64,000 nt of DNA. It comes from Scleroderma bovista (Eukaryota; Basidiomycota; Agaricomycetes; Boletales; Sclerodermataceae). Each line of letters starts with the position of its first letter. Position 1 is the first letter of the stretch. This document shows positions 34,611-46,289 of the stretch, one piece after another. A program made the position numbers and the translations under genes. The notes below the pieces were generated by a model. That model made no database searches. It worked only from the letters and a program-made list of their open reading frames with translations, and was not told the origin of the DNA. The DNA is taken from NCBI GenBank assembly GCA_037178675.1, contig JAYMGJ010000004.1, positions 1 through 64,000 on the forward strand. Reading direction: 5' to 3'.

Positions 34611-35847
34611 TCAGCTGGCTACGTAAGATAAGATGGGATGGCGGTCATGAACCCGCAACCCCAGGTTACCAGTCCGAAGAGAAAGGGGTATTGGGCGAGA
34701 CTGGTCCTGCGACGCGAGTGGTGCGGAAACCGTAGGCATCATAGCCCGACGTTCGGGAAGGGTCTTGTGACGCTGTGGGCCTGAATAACTGGGTTGACTG
34801 TACAGTGGTAATGTAATCTGGCGCTGCGGTAGCCGTGCCTGAGGCTGGGTATGATCAACGCGTGATTTCTGCGCTACTTCTGATTCCGAGGTTGATGATG
34901 ATGATACACTGGAAGGAGCGGGTGGTCGCCAGTGGGCCATTTCTGGGTTCATGAGGGGTAAAGCCGACGGTGGTCGATCTTCAGACGAGTCATCAGGTTT
35001 GGGGGGATCTACGACGACGGGGATGCGGGATTGGAGGTATAATGTACCGAAGTAGGCAGTGTAGAGGACGACTACATAGTCATCGTGTAATTGAGGCGTG
35101 AGAACAGCACACAGGCGCATGTGTGACTTACGGAGAACGGGAATGATCCAACTGCCTATGAGCGTGTATGTATCGAGACGCTTGCATGCGCCGACTTCGT
35201 CAGGGGCTACACAGCAACCGGTAAACAAAAGACCGATCACGAGTGTGGGAGATCACTTTAGTACATATGTACATTGGTCCGGACAGCGAATTCTGGAATT
35301 GAAGTAGGCGAACGCAATGGCGGTGCCTAATGCAACGTCAGAAGGACAGAAATGGGCCGTGTATGTACGTCATCAGGGACCTTGAACCTTGAAGCACGTA
35401 CCAATCTGCAAAACCAAAAGTTTAAAATCAGACGCGCAGCGTCCAGCCAGACTCGGAACTCCAATATTAGTCTAGAGGTCATTATTTAAGAGCCTCAGGG
35501 AGGAAGTCCGAAGTCTCCATAGTACTTACAGCACAGGCAGTACCACGACCGTGATTCCATTCGTGAGCATGAGAAGTGTCAGCAATGACCCTAGATGATC
35601 TGCTGTTTCAATGCTCAGCGAATCATGCAGGTGGCACATGGGTGCTTACGCAAAATGGTATCTGAGATATCCCACCGCATGAATACCTCGACAGACAAGA
35701 GAACGAGCCAAACGAAAGCAATGATCACGATCATACAGGCTGCAATGGGGTGTCACCGATGAAACACAGAGGGTACTAGGATCATGGCAACACACTAAAG
35801 GTAATCGCGCGAACAGTGAAGAATGTCGGAAACGACACCATGGCCAT
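34611..35847 (-). CDS. Small multi-pass membrane protein of unknown function
   Basis: Not assigned to a known family. Start taken at 35845-35847 (MAMVSFPTFFTVRAITF), with another Met two codons on. Successive short exons give TM-like segments TCMIVIIAFVWLVLLSVEVFM, SLLTLLMLTNGITVVVLPVL, GTAIAFAYF, LIGSWIIPVL and DDYVVVLYTAYFGTLYL. Then comes a ~120-residue polar, Ser/Pro/Arg-rich tail ending at the stop at 34611. The intron between AITF and TCMIV (about 56 nt) preserves frame, which supports the model; other borders are less certain. Like the gene at 14695-17027 it pairs several helices with a disordered C-terminal tail, but I see no direct sequence match between them. An additional upstream exon is possible. 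Confidence 0.55.
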
Positions 35848-38600
35848 ATTGAACACTATGTTTGAATGGGGTAAGATATGGCCAGTCTTCTGGCAGAGAC
35901 CACGTTAGGGTGACCGTGAGGAGAGCACAAAGTCATGCATGTCATGCATCGTGTCGTTAAGCGTGGTGAGCACCCTCGCGACTGTCAGACACAAGATCTA
36001 GGGTTTGCTTTGTTTACTAACAAAAGGAAGGGAATAATATTGACACAAATGGCAGTCATCTAACTACCACACTTACTAGAAGTCAGACTACTTGTTGACG
36101 CTTTTCATGAACCGCAGGTACCTCGTCTTCTGGGTGCACCCCAGCAACGTGACAGTATAGCACTATTTATCTTTCCGAGCTTACTCGAGTCCGCGAGTCC
36201 GACTTTCTTTTTGGTGACCGAATCAAGCTAGAGCAAGTTTGAACTGACCCTTGCACATTCCATTCACATGTTTCAGCCCACACTAGGCATAGCTAGTAGC
36301 GCATTCTTGCGGTAGGACTCACTCGCTACTACATTTATCTCCGTCCTGGCCTGAGCCAACCGTACTCATCCATCATTTAGCCGATGCAATTTGCGTAATG
36401 TCCTGGGGGGGGGGGGGGCACCTCATAACATCGTTAGCGTGATCTAGTAACCTCGTGCAAGCGTTTGCGACAACCGAAATGTCCACTTATCCCTTTTGGA
36501 GCCCTCATGACTCACAAGTCTCTCGCAACGTCCATGTCTCACTGTGTTGGCCACCATCTTTGACGTCACTCTTAGCATCTCGGCGCTGCTTACCAGTTCG
36601 ATGCTACTGCACGAATCTGCATAAGCGTAGCTGTAGGTTTGAGCGAGTCGACTCTTGTTTCCGATGCATCTCGACGGCGCTACTACCTGAGCGTGGCGCG
36701 GGTTTCAGTTATTCATAGCACATCATGGTGTGTGATCATTTCTTCATCCTATTATCCGAGCCAAGGAGCTAAGAGCATATGAGGCAGGGGTAGAACCCTT
36801 CTACGATCCATGTATGTAAGTCAGGGCTGGCGAGTAACTGAGCCTATTTTTTTTTCGAGGTAACGACGCGATGCCGCGTTTGCGTCATCGAGCTGGGCAT
36901 ATTCCGTCACTTTTTTCGCCGAACGTGGTTCCACAGCGATTGGCGCTAGCTCTGGTAAAGTGCATTCCTAGCTGGTTATATTCTTTCGGGCTCCGTACTA
37001 CATACAAGGGACTAGGGCCCCGCCGGCTTCTGCCCGTGTATACTGATAAGTTTGATCGGATGTCAGCAGATGCTGACGTCGGCGTTCTTTCCGAGACGAG
37101 TTGTGAAGCAAAGCCAGATGCCGTTACATGGTGGAATACATAACTTAGCCTTCTTGACATACAACGAAAGTGTATCAACACCCTTGATCACGGACGTTGC
37201 GCGGTTCTGCATTACTATCGCTTGACAGGGCCGATTGTCTCGGACCCTCTCATTGCATATGTGGTCAGTAATGCTTGTCCCATTTGGCCAGGTTGACCCA
37301 TCAAGTCACTGTAGATGCACGTGGGAGAGGCTTAACATTATAACTCCGAGATACCATCGGATTATAAAGATTCAGGGGTACAAAATCAGCATGTGGTCCG
37401 ACTCGGCCAAAGTCCTATCATACTCACATTAGGGTCTAAAACCAGCGGGCATACCTGGAGCAAGGCTATGCATGTGGGGATTATGATGTATAGCTGAAAA
37501 CCGAAACCGCTACATTCATAAATCAGTTATGTGCAGGGTTCTGATGGACTCCAAGAACAAAGACATAGCGCAGAGGCGACACTTGCTTGCAAGCGACCCT
37601 GCTCAAGATGCCGTGCTCTGTTCAAAGGCTTTGGTTCTGGAAGACAGTCGATAGTAGTCCCATTTGGGCACATCGCGATATAATGTTAGGGTGCTGTTGT
37701 CCTTCAGGATTGTAAATAAAGGCTATCAGGAAAGGCAGGAACGAAACGGTAGACCTCTTCTGATGGCCGCCGCGCTGTGAATGGAGTGACCTTGTGGATA
37801 TGCGCATCCAGGGCCACGAGTGGACGATGATTTGCTGTAGACTGTAGTAGTATTAGGCACGCCAATGTCTTGATCCCGCGAAACTGGGACCCACGGAGTC
37901 TTACAACGAAGGGAGGATGAATGAACGTGGGATATCGTCAGTCGCTGAATGTGGACACGGCAGGAGAACCAGTGATGGAGGACCCCTACGCGAATCTGGC
38001 CCGGATCTGGTACGGAGAGGGAGGCATTGTGCACTCGCGGTGCATCGGGAGGACACCCGGATGTACAACGTTTGGCAGCCACTTGGCCAGTGTTAGGCTT
38101 TGTGCGCAGGTAAGGTTATGTCAGTGTGCACACAAACTTGTGTCAGCCAGAAACTGCGGTATGCCCGAGTATGTACTAGGCTGAATGTTTCTGCTATTTG
38201 ATGATGTGATACAAATGATAGCGCTATAAGAGAACCTAGCTTGGGTAGTACCTAATCCATGTACGGCTACAACAGAATGAAACTTAGCTTGTTGAATGCA
38301 GGTCGCCGCCGGGTGCTGCAGGAACGTTCTGACATCGGAGATGCGGTGTTCGACCATACTACTACTATGCAGCTTCCTTTTTGGTGCTCCGGAGGGAGCT
38401 TGCAAGGCAAGACTTTCAGCGTCTGGTACCAACCTCACGCCGGGTGCCGGTACATGCCACACACAGCTTCAGTCGTCCGTGGAGGTTAGGACATGTGCTA
38501 TGATGAGTCGGGTATACTTGAGTTGCCACAAGCAGTGTTTCCGTGACAAGTGTACTGCTGCATGGAGAAATCCGTGACATATCCCCAGTTTGGATGGACG
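35848..38600. other. Long intergenic stretch, no supported gene
   Basis: No coherent splice model or family motif was found over 2.7 kb. A 14-base G run lies at 36405-36418. Open frames at 37726-38082 (minus) and 37921-38184 (plus) are unsupported. It may contain relics too decayed to name. Confidence 0.4.
36405..36418. repeat. Poly-G homopolymer, 14 bases
   Basis: A run of fourteen G residues in otherwise balanced sequence. Such runs are prone to sequencing length error and can form G-quadruplex-like structures. Confidence 0.9.
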
Positions 38601-38611
38601 GGGATCATGGC

Positions 38612-38618
38612 ATATAAG
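38612..38618 (+). promoter_or_regulatory. Candidate TATA box for the 53-aa gene
   Basis: ATATAAG 40 bases upstream of the ATG at 38658, a spacing usual for fungal TATA promoters with a short 5' UTR. Confidence 0.35.
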
Positions 38619-38657
38619 AGGGGCGGGATCGACCTCACCTTCCCAGATACTATTACT

Positions 38658-38874
38658 ATGCGCCCCTACACCATCTACGAGCACCCAGACTTCTCTGTTC
38701 CGTCAGGCAGCGTATCCACATTGCGCACTGTCGCAACTGCGCTCACCGTCGTCGCTGCATCGTCAGCAGCTGTTTATGAACTCATCGCACACAAGTCGAG
38801 GTACGTGCGGATCTTGCTTTGGATTATCCCCTCCTGCTAAACGCACGGCCAATAGTATCCCCTTCTTGTCATGA
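38658..38874 (+). CDS. Candidate 53-aa single-TM microprotein
   Basis: Two exons, 38658-38800 and 38856-38874, joined by a 55-nt GT-AG intron, give a 53-residue protein. It starts MRPYTIYEHPDFSVP, has one hydrophobic helix TVATALTVVAASSAAVYELIA (about residues 24-44), and ends HKSSIPFLS. The frame-preserving intron with a GTACGT donor, the TATA-like element upstream and the clean stop shortly after the acceptor argue for a gene rather than chance. I know no family with this sequence. A membrane or mitochondrial inner-membrane accessory subunit is conceivable but unproven. Without splicing, the frame would run on a few codons to a stop within the intron. Confidence 0.4.
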
Positions 38875-39374
38875 TCGCAACCCCCTCTTGTGTTGTCGAA
38901 CGAGACCTAAACCCCATCACATCATATCCGTAATCTCCATTCACGACTCAATCAACATCTTGCAACGCACAAAGGCTTTCCATCCACAGTATATGCAAAT
39001 CCCATGAGCCCGATTCTCAACGGGGCAGAGTGTAGGATATCTGCGGTGAATCGGAACCGCAGAGGCAATGTACCATAATGGTTATAATATCAGGGGCAGG
39101 CAGGGAACTCGTTGGCACCAGGCTGACGAGGCTGGTGAAGGCTGCTGTAGGTTGTGGGCCTGCACTATGTATGTATCTATACTTGTTTATGCTAAGGGCT
39201 CTTCGCGGGTTGTTATTTTCACTATATATGTTTGTTTCTGCAACGCACCTGGTTTTTCTTAGGTCTGGACAGTGTCAACGGGTCGTCTGATCAAAGGCAC
39301 AATAAAGTGGGAATCTGCATCTTTCGAGTGCGCCAAGTAGCGTGCGACAAACCAACGGACGGAAAGGGGTGCAG

Positions 39375-40082
39375 TTACAGTTGCTGTATCCTCTGTTGGA
39401 CCTTTTCCCTGACCGTCTGATATGCACTCATGAGAGTTTGCTCATTGATCACGATCTCCGTCGTATCTGCCTTGGGCCGACTTACTCTCGACGCGATTGT
39501 CGTCGAGTCCGTCTCCACGATGATCCTGTAAACGCGCGTTCTCTCGGTCAGTCCTCTCCGCCCCACCTCCCCAAGGCAAACGAAAGAGCGCACCCATCAT
39601 CGATCGTCTCGTCCAAGCACAACAGCACCAGATCCAAATTCTCCAACACAACCCTCTTCTCGACCTGGTTTCTTAGCAAGAGATGTACGGCATCAGACAG
39701 AGCCACCAGCGCGCTATGGAGCATAATCTCGTTCTCGGACGGTCCACCAATGATGTAGAATATGAGGTCGAGGGAGTGCCGATACACGGCGAGGTGCGAG
39801 TCGTACAGGATGATGTCGCCTACGCAACAGGAAGAATGAGAGAATCCGACGTCAGACACGAGATGTACCAAGGAGGGACAATAACGCACCACCAGGCTTC
39901 TTCGTTTTCCCCCAGAGTCCCTTCTCAAATGCCCGCTGGTCCTTGAGTGTTGTGAGGCTCTTGCTTACATCTGCAGCATTGGGATGGCTTTTTGGGCGGT
40001 AGTACTTTGCAAGGACACGATGGCCCTCTGCGTCGAGGATGAGGAAAGCGCTGACCGTGTAGAGCGAGAGGTTGAGGGACAT
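39375..40082 (-). CDS. RET3: Coatomer subunit zeta
   Basis: Small subunit of the COPI coat for Golgi-to-ER and intra-Golgi traffic. Exons 39890-40082, 39594-39819 and 39375-39525 give 189 aa, the normal length. It starts MSLNLSLYTVSAFLILDAEGHRVLAKYY at 40080-40082 and continues through DIILYDSHLAVYRHSLDLIFYIIGGPSENEIML, ALVALSDAVHLLL, VVLENLDLVLLCLDETIDDGIIVETD and VINEQTLMSAYQTVREKVQQRIQQL. These are the longin-domain strands and helices of AP/COP small chains. Both introns (70 and 68 nt) are GT-AG and frame-preserving. Together with Uso1 this is the second early-secretory gene of the window; no co-regulation is implied. Confidence 0.96.
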
Positions 40083-42166
40083 GGATGAAGCGGGTGGGCA
40101 GTTCGCGTTGGGGAGACGTGGAGGGAATAGCGTGGGAAAGATGTACTTGAACTGCTACTACACCACTATTTAGTATTTGTTGGCTTCAACCTTCAACGTC
40201 AACCACTGTCTTTTTCATCCGACCAATAGTATTAAGTGGAAAAAAGTGTGCTGCTGACTTCGGACGGTCAGTGACTCCCCTCCATCCGCATGAGCAAATA
40301 ATTGTCCTCGAAAGTTTTTGTCCAGGACTATAGGCAGACCGGAGGCTCGAAGGACGAGTCGACGACAGTCCGTTCCTTCGCGACTACGATGCAACAGTTT
40401 ACCACTGTGAAACTGTTGGCCATCTCATGCGCATCATAATACTGTTTTTTTGTGGGGCACGCTCAACGTTAGTCTCCCCTAAGTTGACCAAAGATCCGAC
40501 CAAAGATCCGACAGAAGACAATCGTTCTCTCTCGACTATGGTTCAAAATCCACCTCCATGTTGGCTTTCTGTCATGTTATACCACGTCCAGTGGTCTCGC
40601 TTAGCGCATTCGTTTTTCCTTCTCGAATCTCGCCTGTCCACTGACCTCTTCCCGGAGAATAATGCATTTGAAGACGTAAGTAATGAATACAGCTTATGAC
40701 ATTTGTCTTCCCCTCCCTACGCCCGTTCCATGTGGGCTTCAGTTGAATTGCTTTCAAGGTGCGGCCTTTTACATAAAAGTTATAAGGTTTCGACGCTTTA
40801 TACCTTTATGCTACACTTTCTACCTATGGGCCGTCTAGTTATGGCCCTTGTGGCGTACCGACGTCCCCGAGCATGTGAATGCACCACCGGCCAGGTCTTA
40901 AGGTCTGCCTCGTTTTCGTCGTGCCTATTAGACGCGCCTGACGTGGTGGGGCGGGGTTTGTGACCTTACTAGGCGTTGTCTGCGTGAACAGTTTCGGTCG
41001 TCTACGCAAAACCGAGAAGAAAGCAAGGGCACTACAATCACACTCTGATCTTTGTCTGCTTTTGTGCATTTATGTTCTTTGAAGGTGAAACTTTTGGATT
41101 TGTAGCGTGCATACTTCGCATCTCCCGGCTACCTGCAAGGAAGCCCAGCCAGCTTAGATGTATATGGTCAGTCAAAACATGCATCACATCCGGGTTTTCC
41201 CACTGGTTGACAAAGTACCCCATGTCAGTAAATCTGATTGACATGCTCCTTTAGATCCCATGGCACTTTGCAGGGTAGCTGATTGCATATTATTGGAAAA
41301 TGTATGAAAGTATGTGACCTTTCACTCTACTTGCCAGTGGGTCAAGCCACAGATCCTTGACATGCAATACCATTGCCCAGGTGTACTTTTTGAGGGTCTT
41401 CATACCCTTTGAGCTCCTGCAACCAATGTGCATGTACCAAGACTCCCCAGCTTATATCAAAGTTTGGAATTGTCAACCTCATAAACTAATACACTCGCAC
41501 CTATAAAGACGCTTCGTATGTGATCAGAGCCATGTACGCTCCCACTCATCATGAAATGCCGAGTGTTGCTTGCTTTTCGACCGGAGGACTTCCTGTCTTG
41601 TCAGGGCTCGGACAAGCTCAGGAGTGCAAATTAGCACAAGATGGGATCATTCAGAGGCAAGGTATGACCCCTGGAGTCTCTCTCACTTGACCAACAGTTA
41701 TGACTTCATGTGGCGTGATACCCCAGCTTCATCTTTGGCACAGGAACCACCACTTCGGTCTTATACGTCACAAGGAAATGAAAGACAAAAGGACCAGAGT
41801 GGGGCACCGCGGTGGATAACGCCACAGGTATATCATCGAGAAGATGGCAACGGGTGCATGCCTTCTTAGGAGTCGGAGGAGTTCCATTTCGCATGGGTGT
41901 GACAGCATGTTTTGGAATAGTGTACCTGACTGCATAAACTCTCCCACTTTCTCAGTCATCTGGACCGATCCGGGTCTTAGTCTTGTAAGTTCCACCGAAA
42001 AACACTTTCCCCGGTTCTCCCGAGTTCCCGGATACAGGTGAAACCCGACCAAGAATACGACCAAACGCTATTCATACCAGCTTTTACAACCCGTCTCGGA
42101 TGTGATCCGTGTGATTTCAGAGAGGGGGTGAGAGATTCCCAGCACACAGACCAAGCGTGCGTGTGA
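40083..42166. other. Gene-poor interval
   Basis: Beyond the coatomer promoter no gene is supported. A short direct repeat (ACCAAAGATCCG twice) lies at 40487-40510. Around 41720-41930 protein-like snippets occur on both strands without a coherent model. Confidence 0.4.
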
Positions 42167-42768
42167 ATGCACTACAACCTTGGGGTTTACTCATCATCCA
42201 ACAACAGCACGCAAGCTGTATGGACCGAGGAAGAACGAACACGTGCACTGAACTTCTACCTCACTCTGTCATTGAGAGGGCCGACATTTCCTCCCCCGCA
42301 GCACCTTGGTTTGGCGCTCACGGCCCGGGTGAACCCTAGATGGGTAAATTTTATTAGACTGCATGCACTAATCGAAGATGAACAGAGTGATAGCCACGTC
42401 TTCACAACGGCCTCAGTGTCTGCCTTGCCCGCGGGCACTCCTCATAAGTACCTTTCCACTGTCGTGCCCTCCATATTAAGTAAACCCCAAACCCCTACCA
42501 TTAAAGAATACTCACTGCCCATCTGCTGACACTATCAACGCCATCATCTTCATCACCACCATCCGGGTCGTCGGCTCGGAGGAAACCGTCCAGCAGAAGA
42601 ACTCCGATGTGTGGCGGCGGGGTCGTGGGGAAGATACCCGTTAACACGTATCGTCGTCGTTTGGAGCAAGTATTAATTGTGTCTCGGCGCGGAGGAAAAG
42701 GACCGGATCTAACCCTTCCTCGCGTGCGCATGTTGCCGTCGTATCCGTCCTTGCCAGATGTCCGGTGA
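42167..42768 (+). CDS. Candidate two-exon gene, 180-aa protein of unknown function
   Basis: The ATG at 42167 opens a frame that continues 281 nt to a GTACCT donor at 42448. Removing 42448-42506 (59 nt, acceptor TTAAAG) joins it in frame to an exon running to TGA at 42766-42768. The product has VWTEEERTRALNFYLTL, NPRWVNFIRLHALIEDE, a Ser/Pro-rich link (STPSSSSPPSGSSARRK) and a basic C-terminal block (NTYRRRLEQVLIVSRRGGKG, LPRVRMLPSYPSLPDVR). Amino-acid composition of both exons looks coding, and the frame agreement across the intron is the main evidence. The exon-1 frame also stays open to 42529 without splicing. No family recognised; additional exons upstream are possible. Confidence 0.33.
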
Positions 42769-45700
42769 GCGTTGTGGGGGTGAGGGTGCGTTGCAGGGGG
42801 TATTGAGGTACAGGAGTTATTATGATCTTGGATCCGCTGAGCTGCACAGTGTGCAGCGAGTTGCTTGCAGGCTAACCTTGTAGCTTAGGACAGGTTTGGA
42901 AGCCACGCAAAAGAAGACTATTTGCGGATCCTACACGTGTATTCCTTTCGAAACTGACAAGGCATTGCTGTGTCGAACACGGCCGCATGACTGCGCTTGG
43001 GTACGTTTCTCGTGAGGACCACGGGATATTCTGCTAGATGGTCCAGCAGGACAACGGCAGTGCCGTTGCGGGAATGCAAGACAGCACCGGGCATTGGGTT
43101 GAGAGGCGCCTCTGAGAATGGATGGAGAAGGTGTGTGTTTCATTTTTAATTGGCTGGTTTCGATTTCCTTGGGTATGAACTAGCCATGAACAAGGCCTAG
43201 CCTCGCTCTTTGAGTGCTCGATGGAGGAACTTACAACATTGTGGATGGTTGAATGCAAACAAGAAACTTTTGCTATCACAGCCATCGATACATGAGGTAA
43301 CTGAAAGTCACCCCCCATGATGCTGTGCACGCGGGGTCTAGGCAGTCAGGCTCCGTTCTAAAACATGAACAGTTTTTACTCAATAAAACCTGTGTTGAAA
43401 TTACGTCTTTTCGTTCCGCGAATGACGCAAATTGGGTGAACAGGCGTACATAATTGAGACTATTGGCGCAATGTTTCAACACATGGAACCTCGTGCTTTC
43501 GAAGCTGCTGTCGCATGGGGAAAGGTATTTATTAAGAAACCGACCGCCCTAAGATATCATCTGACCAGTCGTATTCAGTTATGCCCCCAGTGATAGACCG
43601 TATTTGTGGGAAGCTGAGACTGCGACGCCAGCCAATCAAGAATGTGAAGGTATTGAGAATCATCTTTGATCGCAAAACAGCACACTCCAGGAATGGTATG
43701 TTGAAGGGCGGCGAATATGTGGGGATCCTGATGCATCATTGGGCCATGACGCATGACCTCAGTCAGGGATGCTCCGTGGCGTCAGGGGTCATACCTAGTA
43801 TTATTATGTAGAGTATCGGTCATGCAGGAAGAAGCCCTTCTTCATGCCCTTGCACCTACCCGCATAATGGAATAGAGAGTACAAGCGCCTATTGGAGCTC
43901 GGGTTCCGTCGACGTCAGTGGCTTCGAGAGGTCCCCGCTGCTAAGATCCGGAGTTCCGCGGGGAAATGGAACGAGGAAAAGGTGAAACACGATGCACGAT
44001 TGAACAGTGTCAAGGTGACATAGTACGTCCGAATCGGAGGATTCCATTTCACGTCGAGCGGAATTGCTGCGTACATGTGTTCGTGGAGCCTTTGGTCTTT
44101 CGTATCTTGTTCGTATTCATTAACGACACTATCCGTCAGTAACACTAGATGATCGATGATCGATGTGATCTTGGACTATCGAAAGTTGACGTTGGACACT
44201 CACTGGATTGCGCTTGTAGGCGTCCTAGGCTCCAGCCCCTTCATGGTTGGGGGCCAACAAGCACTCCGTCACCCATCTCGCATTCAGAGCTAACACAGGG
44301 CACGATCCATTCCATATGGCACCTAGTTCTTGATCTTTGTGTTCGCCGCTTTTCGCGAACTCCCGCGACCAGGATCACGATGCCCATAACCCCAACACCT
44401 GTGCAAGTATACTGGACGGATCTCGCCTTCCGGAAAATGGCATACTCTCAATATCAAAAGTCACGGACATGGTGATTCGTGTAACTTATATGGGATCTTG
44501 AGGCGGTGATAGTCAGATCAGCGAAGCGGTGCCCGACACGTCGACGATAAGTTATCAACGGGACACACCTCCCATTGGTTCACCTCCGGCACCTATGGTC
44601 GTTGGATAAACGTGGCCTGCGTTGTTTTCAGCTATGCACTTCACGAATGGGACTGTAACTCTAATCTGGTAGCACTCAACAGTCTTCGCCGCCGCTCTTC
44701 CAGTACTATATAGTTCTTTCCTTCAGTGTGCGAATTCAGTGACATGTGCAAACGCTCACTTGTTAGATGTCGGTATTAACGGAACGAAAGCTAAAATGGA
44801 AAAATGCGGGGGATCACGCAATGATCCAATAGCAAACTGCGTCAAAGTGACTGAAGTCATACCTTTGCGGATCAATTGTGAATGGGTTTCAGACCCAAGA
44901 GCGAATTTTGATCTTTGCTAGGAAGAATCCAGATTATCTTAGCGGATGTTGAGTTTATCGGGAAAGGCTCGATCGCCCAAGGGTCGCACCCTGTCGGCAT
45001 CCAAACATCTTCTCATTTACTACGGAGTGACCAATGGAGTATGGTATGCTGTATCCTCCAGCAGCCGCTGCGATGTGGCGTATGCTGTATACCACGATGC
45101 TGCGCTTGTGCCAGCGTCTGTTGTCAGTTTTTTTTCCAAAGAAAAGTACTTGAAAAATCTCTTTGCTATTAGGTCGGAGAGATCGGGGACGGAAGAACCC
45201 GCATCGAGGCTCATTACGTCATACAAGAAACACTCGTTCTCCTGCCTCCAGGTAATGCGCGGGTGCAGGCAGTGTGCTTGCTTGTATACGGTCCTTAGTA
45301 CAGGAATTTGTTTATCCTTTCTCCACGGACACGCTGAAGTCGGTGTGCAAGGGCTGTAACCACTATACAATCCGTTGGTGCGTTCAAATCGGCGCCTTTT
45401 CAACCAACTGACAACTTACTGACAGTCGTGGGGTGGCTTTCATCCATTTGCTATCGCCGAGGCGCATTACGGATTGGTGCAGCTCGGTGTCTGAGAGGCT
45501 GGCTTCGGGATGTCCATCCGCGCGAACGGACACTTGGCAATTTCCGTTCGCCGTTCCATTCCGAGTGATTGGTACACGATTTTGATTGAACAGGTGTATA
45601 AACCGTTGGATTCTCTTTGCTTAGGAGCTCCGTATGTACCAGGTCAGGTGCTTATGATTGGCCAGCAAGGCTCTGAATGACCAGCACATGACATCACAGC

Positions 45701-46289
45701 TAACACTGCCTGTTGACGGACCGATCGGGCGTCAACCTAAACGCTTCGGACCTAACTTATTTGATGGATGGCTCCAGCCTCGTGAGTGTCGCGTCGTGGA
45801 CACGATCGTTTTGTCGTACGTGCCGTTGACTCACCTCTCGCACCTCTCAGCTCTGCTCTACAGCAAAAGTGTGGAACTGTGGAAACTGGCGGGCACCTCG
45901 TGTTGTCCGTGTTTCGTTATGGTAAATGCATGGAACTCATGGATGCTCTGCCTCTGGTTTCCCTGAAATTGGGTGTATGACCGTTAAGGCTAACATAAAA
46001 GCCCGTCCCCTACAATCCGTCCAGCTGTTCAAGTCACCACCTTACTTCTCGCCGCCACCTTCCCATTCCTTCGAAGGAACGCGACAACATCGTCGTCGTT
46101 TGCTGTACTATTCCCTTGCCCGACTCTTGCCTTATGTCTAATTCTAATTTTGCATCATCTTCACTTTAGTGAGTACCATTGTCATTGGGATGGGTCGGTC
46201 ATTCTGATGCTGTCCTTTGGGAAACCAGTGGCGCATTGACGCCCTCCCCACCGAAAACAAAGCGGGAACACTGCATTGTCCAAGGCGAA
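42769..46289. other. Gene-poor interval
   Basis: About 3.5 kb without a supported gene. A protein-like 50-codon frame lies at 43873-44022 (includes LLELGFRRRQWLREVPAAK) but has no start or partner exons. The frame at 44946-45359 has no family motif. The last few hundred bases should contain the promoter of the zinc-finger gene at 46290. Confidence 0.4.
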
